From: Actinomycetota bacterium
GTDB lineage: Bacteria; Actinomycetota; Actinomycetes; Streptosporangiales; Streptosporangiaceae
Direction: 5' to 3'
Length of the DNA stretch: 19,196 nt
Assembly (NCBI GenBank): GCA_003168295.1
Contig: PMST01000102.1
Location: 19,311-38,506, forward strand
Below, piece by piece: positions 15,898-19,196 of this stretch. Made by a program: the position numbers and the translations under genes. Positions within the stretch are counted from its first letter, which is position 1. The number at the start of each line of letters is the position of its first letter. Under the pieces are notes generated by a model, which worked only from the letters and a program-made list of their open reading frames with translations, ran no database searches and was not told where the DNA came from.

Positions 15898-16575
15898 TCA
15901 GGCCAAGGAAGAATCGATATGCGGAAGGATGCCCGCGATCGTATCCAGGATGATGGGCGCGCCCGCCTGTTCGAGGTCGGCGCGGGAGCTGGCGCCGGTC
16001 AGCACGCCGGCGACGATCGCGGCCCCGGCCCGCAGCCCGGACTCGATGTCGCTGCCTGTGTCGCCGGCTACCGCCAGCTCGCCGACGGCGCCGCCGCGCA
16101 GCCGCAGCAGGGCGGTCAGCGGCAAGTCGGGCCAGGGACGGCCACGGCCCGCATCGGCGGGGGACAGCGCCAGGTCGATCAGCCCGCCCCAGCCGAGCTT
16201 GTCGATGATGGCGTCCCTGGTGACCGGGGAGAAGCCGGTGGCCAGGCAGACCTGCACGCCGGCGTCGCGCAGCCGCGTGATCGTGTCCTCGGCCCCGGGC
16301 ACGGCCGAGATCGCACCGCGCCGGACAGCCGCCGCGTAGTGATCCTCGAACGCCTCGTTGGCCTTCCGCGCGCTGGCATCGTCGCCGAGGATCCGCCGGA
16401 ACACCTCGATCTTGGACTGTCCCATGCTCGACCGCACGTCGGTCATGGCCTGCTGGTATGCCGCCTCGGGCAGGTTCTGCTCGGTGATGGCCCTGGTGAA
16501 CGCCTCCATCACCGTGCCGTCGTCGGCCACCGTCGTGCCCGCCATGTCCAGGCAGGCCACCGTGATGCGGGTCAT
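15898..16575 (-). CDS. phosphonatase-like HAD hydrolase (PhnX-related, TIGR03351-like)
   Basis: 225 residues from the ATG at 16575, with GAGGAG 8 nt upstream and a 4-nt ATGA overlap with the FAD oxidoreductase gene. The HAD nucleophile motif is CLDMAGTTV (D10), the DxAGT form special to phosphonatases. The cap contains MGQSKIEVF: K55 aligns with the Schiff-base lysine of PhnX (MGxxK), but the histidine three residues later in PhnX is V58 here. GRGRPWPDL and AGDTGSDIESGLRAG supply the arginine and acidic motifs. PhnX splits phosphonoacetaldehyde into acetaldehyde and phosphate; the same reaction or a relative is likely, fed by the adjacent oxidase. Confidence 0.88.
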   Translation of the reverse strand: MTRITVACLDMAGTTVADDGTVMEAFTRAITEQNLPEAAYQQAMTDVRSSMGQSKIEVFRRILGDDASARKANEAFEDHYAAAVRRGAISAVPGAEDTITRLRDAGVQVCLATGFSPVTRDAIIDKLGWGGLIDLALSPADAGRGRPWPDLPLTALLRLRGGAVGELAVAGDTGSDIESGLRAGAAIVAGVLTGASSRADLEQAGAPIILDTIAGILPHIDSSLA

Positions 16576-17696
16576 CGAAACGTCTCCTCGGCGATCGCTG
16601 GGGAACATGTCATGCCGCGCCCGCCTGGCCCGGTGACCAGGACCACCCCGGGCTCGACTTCGGATCGGTGGTAGAGGGCGTGTCCGGCCACCGCCGGGGC
16701 TACTTCGCTGTAGACGCCGGCCCAGCGACGCTTTATCCGCGGGATGGGCAGGCCGAGCAGTGTCTGCGCCCGGGCGCGCAGGTGATCGTAGGCGTCTTCG
16801 TCCACGTCGAACGCGAACGGCTCGGCGTATTCGTGCGTGTCCCCGATGGTCAGCCCGCCGTCGGCCCGCTGGACCAGCAGCAGCTGCGCCCGCGCCCGCG
16901 CCGCGGCGGCGGTCTGCGGCGTGAGCTGTCCCCGTCCCGGCAGGTCATAGGCGGGGTAGTAACGCAGCGAGTCACCGTCGGCCAGCGCCGTGGTGATCCG
17001 CTCGGCCAGCGGTGCCGTCTGCATCATCTGCAGCCGGACCCGGCGCACTGCGCCTGCCCCGCCGCGGGCCAGATACCGGCCGGCCACCCCGGTGTGGGCT
17101 GCCCCGGTGCACAGGACCACCAGATCACCGTGGTGCCAGGTCCCCGTGTGATCGCGCACCGCGTTGGGCACGACTTCGGCGACCTCTCGCCCGGGCCGCC
17201 ATTGGTATGCCTCGCCAGCAAGATAGCCGCGCAGCGCGGGCAGCACGTGCCGAGGCTCCACGATCGCATCGAGCCGGCACAGCAGGCCACCCGCGAACTC
17301 GCCGCGCAGCGCCGGGTTGACGGCGCGAACGGCACCCGGATCGAGCAGCTCGAACCCGCGGCGCTGGGCGTCCGGCAGCGCGGCCGCCTCCTTGAGCACG
17401 CCGAGTTCGGCGTCATCGGCGGCCAGCGTGAGCGAGCCCGCGGCCCGGAAACCCAGGCCGGGTATCTCGGCGCCCAGCTCCTGCCACAGTTCGCGGGCTC
17501 GCAGCGCGACCGCGAGTTCCGGGCCCGCCTTGCGGCCGCTCACCCAGACCAGGCCGAAGTTCCTGACGCTGGCCCCGCGGGCCTCGGCTTCCCGTTCCAG
17601 CTGCACGACCTCGAAGCCGCGCCGCCGCGCCGCCACCGCGTGCATGGTGCCGAGCACACCGCCGCCGACAATGATTACCCGTTGCCTGGATGCCAC
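16572..17696 (-). CDS. FAD-dependent amine oxidoreductase of phosphonate catabolism (TIGR03364-like)
   Basis: 374 residues from GTG 17696; an ATG at 17714 gives six more residues but falls inside an operator box and lacks a ribosome binding site. The Rossmann FAD motif RVIIVGGGVLG is followed by an acidic residue at the end of strand 2 (VVQLERE). RGASVRNFGLVWVSGRK and the C-terminal VTGPGGRGMTCSPA fit the DAO-family TIGR03364 group found in phosphonate gene clusters. Related enzymes (named PbfC/PbfD in published work, as I recall) oxidise 2-aminoethylphosphonate or its N-methyl form to phosphonoacetaldehyde. It is cotranslated with the PhnX-like hydrolase, so the pair would turn an aminophosphonate into phosphonoacetaldehyde and then acetaldehyde plus phosphate. 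Confidence 0.88.
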   Translation of the reverse strand: MASRQRVIIVGGGVLGTMHAVAARRRGFEVVQLEREAEARGASVRNFGLVWVSGRKAGPELAVALRARELWQELGAEIPGLGFRAAGSLTLAADDAELGVLKEAAALPDAQRRGFELLDPGAVRAVNPALRGEFAGGLLCRLDAIVEPRHVLPALRGYLAGEAYQWRPGREVAEVVPNAVRDHTGTWHHGDLVVLCTGAAHTGVAGRYLARGGAGAVRRVRLQMMQTAPLAERITTALADGDSLRYYPAYDLPGRGQLTPQTAAAARARAQLLLVQRADGGLTIGDTHEYAEPFAFDVDEDAYDHLRARAQTLLGLPIPRIKRRWAGVYSEVAPAVAGHALYHRSEVEPGVVLVTGPGGRGMTCSPAIAEETFR

Positions 17697-17702
17697 GCTC
17701 AA

Positions 17703-17734
17703 AAGTATAGTCATCTTTGAACTTGTATAGCCAA
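17703..17734. promoter_or_regulatory. divergent promoter region with tandem operator-like boxes
   Basis: AAGTATAGTCAT (17703-17714) and TTGTATAGCCAA (17723-17734) repeat with a 20-bp period. The second, extended as ACTTGTATAGCCAA, matches the operon 2 box ACTTGTCTAGCCAA at 13 of 14 positions. Read leftward, TTGGCT and TATACT within the boxes form a -35/-10 pair (19-bp spacer) ending 7 nt before the GTG of the FAD gene, which suggests a leaderless transcript. Read rightward, TATAGC could be a -10 for the TmpA-like gene. Confidence 0.65.
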
Positions 17735-17791
17735 CTTTAAGTGCTCGGGAGTCTCAGGCACCCGGGGAGAACGCCTTATGGAGGCACCACC

Positions 17792-18979
17792 TTGACCGAC
17801 GGGGATCGCCGCGGAGCCGACGGGTACGAGGCGCTTGAGCTGGTGACCGGCGGACGGAAGCTGCGTTTCCCGGCGGTATGGCTGCGGGACAACTGCCCGT
17901 GCGTCCAGTGCGTTGATCCCGGCAGCGGGCAGAAGCTCCACGACATCACCGATATCCCGAATGAGCTGGTGATCACGGCGACCGAACAGGCAGAAGACCT
18001 GGTGGAAGTGACCTACGCGCCAGGCCAGCACCGGTCCGCCTTCTCTCGCCGGTGGCTGGCCGAGCACGCGCTTGACGGCTACGGCGACGGCGACGGGCGC
18101 ACCGAGGACGACAAGGAACTCTGGCTGCCGGCCGACCTCGGCTCAAAGACCGGGCACGGTGCTGGCCGGAGCCAGGGGCCGCAAGCCAGCTGGCCCAGGT
18201 ACCTGACCGAGTCCGCGGACCGGGCCCGGGCCGTGGACGCGGTGCTGCGCTGGGGTTTCGTGCTGCTGCGCGACGTGCCGGCCGAACCCGGCATGGTACT
18301 CGAGGTCGCCGCGAGCTTCGGGTTCGTGCGCGAGACGAACTATGGCGCCCTCTTTGACGTGCGCGTCCAGCCGGCGCCGGGCAACCTGGCCTACACCAGC
18401 CGCGCGATCCTGCCGCACACGGACAACCCCTACCGCGACCCGGTGCCGACCGTGCAGCTGCTGCACTGCCTGAGCACGGCGGACGACGGGGGAGAAACGG
18501 GCCTGGTCGACGGCTTCGCCGCCGCCGCTGCTCTGCGCGCCGAGGACGCAGAAACGTTTGACGTGCTCACGAGAACCGCCATCCCGTTCGGATATATCGA
18601 TAAAGAGACAGAGCTGCGGGCCAGCCAGCCCCTTATCCAGCTCAGCCCGCGCGGCCGGATTCGCTGGGTGCGGTTCAACAACAGATCGGCGCGGCCGCTG
18701 CGGCTGCCGTACGCCGAGGTCGTCGCGTTCTACCCGGCCTACCGGCGGTGGGCCGGGTTGCTCGCGCAGCCGGAGCGGCAGCTGAACTTCCGGCTGGCGG
18801 CGGGGGACTGCCTGGTCTTCGACAACACGCGGATTCTGCACGCCCGCACCGCGTTCAGCATGACCCCGGACTCGCCGGGGCGCCGCCTGCAGGGCTGCTA
18901 CGCGGACCTGGACGGTCTGGCGAGCACCCTGGCCGTGCTCAGACGGCCGGGGAACCACGAGCTGAGGGAGGAATCGTGA
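17792..18979 (+). CDS. tmpA: TmpA-like Fe(II)/2-oxoglutarate dioxygenase (phosphonate hydroxylase)
   Basis: 395 residues from a TTG at 17792, preceded by GGAGG with a 7-nt gap; the frame extends to GTG 17741 but without a ribosome binding site. The N-terminal zinc domain (DUF971-like) has LRDNCPCVQC with C35, C37, C40 and likely H50. The TauD-type catalytic domain carries H209-x-D211 (LPHTDNPYRDP) and distal H350 (TRILHARTAF), with an arginine region near 364. This is the gamma-butyrobetaine hydroxylase architecture. With the PhnZ-like gene overlapping its stop (GTGA), the best fit is TmpA, which hydroxylates C1 of 2-trimethylaminoethylphosphonate. Butyrobetaine hydroxylase is the alternative, made unlikely by context. 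Confidence 0.85.
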   Translation: MTDGDRRGADGYEALELVTGGRKLRFPAVWLRDNCPCVQCVDPGSGQKLHDITDIPNELVITATEQAEDLVEVTYAPGQHRSAFSRRWLAEHALDGYGDGDGRTEDDKELWLPADLGSKTGHGAGRSQGPQASWPRYLTESADRARAVDAVLRWGFVLLRDVPAEPGMVLEVAASFGFVRETNYGALFDVRVQPAPGNLAYTSRAILPHTDNPYRDPVPTVQLLHCLSTADDGGETGLVDGFAAAAALRAEDAETFDVLTRTAIPFGYIDKETELRASQPLIQLSPRGRIRWVRFNNRSARPLRLPYAEVVAFYPAYRRWAGLLAQPERQLNFRLAAGDCLVFDNTRILHARTAFSMTPDSPGRRLQGCYADLDGLASTLAVLRRPGNHELREES

Positions 18980-19196
18980 CAGGAATCGAGGCCATCGCGG
19001 AGCTGTTCGCTGGCCCGGGGGCGCGGGACTACCTGGGTGAGCCGGTGACGATCGGCATCCACATGCGGCAGGCCGGTGCGCTGGCCGAGGCGGCCGGGGC
19101 AGAACAGCCGCTGGTGGCCGCGGCCCTTTTGCACGACATCGGTCACCTGCGCCAGGAAAGCGACAGCCGGCACGGGGACGCGGGCGCGCAGTGGCT
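18976..19196 (+). CDS. tmpB: PhnZ/TmpB-like HD-domain mixed-valent diiron oxygenase (partial)
   Basis: The first 73 codons are present; the window ends inside the gene. GTG at 18976 shares GTGA with the tmpA-like stop and follows GGAGG. Y19, E22 and H29 (DYLGEPVTIGIH) and H53-D54 with H57 (LLHDIGHL) keep the spacing I recall for PhnZ Y24, E27, H34, H58-D59 and H62 with a constant offset of 5. H66 (SRHGDAGAQWL) is a further candidate ligand. PhnZ cleaves 1-hydroxy-2-aminoethylphosphonate to glycine and phosphate; TmpB does the same with the trimethyl form, giving glycine betaine. It is the expected second step after the TmpA-like hydroxylase. Confidence 0.87.
   Translation, partial: MTGIEAIAELFAGPGARDYLGEPVTIGIHMRQAGALAEAAGAEQPLVAAALLHDIGHLRQESDSRHGDAGAQW

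Overview
The window comes from a high-GC actinomycete. Supporting signs are the strong G/C third-position bias, GTG and TTG starts beside good Shine-Dalgarno sequences, a GAF-ANTAR regulator, a DUF6131-type micro-membrane protein, and lipoproteins with Ser-rich linkers. I see no rRNA, tRNA, CRISPR array, insertion sequence or phage gene. The genus cannot be named from the sequence.

Left part (1-4.56 kb): a possible 3' end of an upstream gene, a MetE-C-terminal-like (core-MetE/YxjG-type) methyltransferase, two tiny membrane proteins in convergent orientation, a leftward STAS/GAF-ANTAR regulatory pair, and a PF13350-type tyrosine phosphatase.

Middle part (4.5-15.8 kb): two paralogous ABC importer operons of the PotABCD/PhnSTUV type lie back to back around a LacI-family gene. 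Operon 1 runs leftward (SBP, permease, permease, ATPase, metallophosphoesterase). Operon 2 runs rightward (SBP, permease, permease, ATPase). They share gene order, a 13-nt overlap between the two permease genes, and a hairpin with a TTCACG apex at the same position in the first permease gene. Their likely regulatory sites differ: an AAACGTTT LacI-type palindrome precedes operon 1, and tandem TTGnnTAGnCAA boxes precede operon 2.

Right part (15.9-19.2 kb): a phosphonate catabolism island. Leftward are an FAD oxidoreductase (TIGR03364/PbfC-PbfD-like) and a phosphonatase-like HAD hydrolase (PhnX-like, TIGR03351). Rightward are a TmpA-like Fe(II)/2-oxoglutarate dioxygenase and the start of a PhnZ/TmpB-like HD-domain oxygenase, cut by the window edge. 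The divergent promoter region carries the same tandem boxes as transporter operon 2.

Working model (inference): operon 2 imports 2-aminoethylphosphonate or an N-alkylated relative such as 2-trimethylaminoethylphosphonate. TmpA and TmpB hydroxylate and cleave it oxidatively to phosphate plus glycine betaine (or glycine). The FAD enzyme and HAD hydrolase give a second route through phosphonoacetaldehyde. A GntR/UTRA-type regulator outside the window could control both units through the shared boxes. Operon 1 looks like a duplicate retuned to another organophosphorus compound, with its own LacI regulator and a co-translated phosphoesterase.
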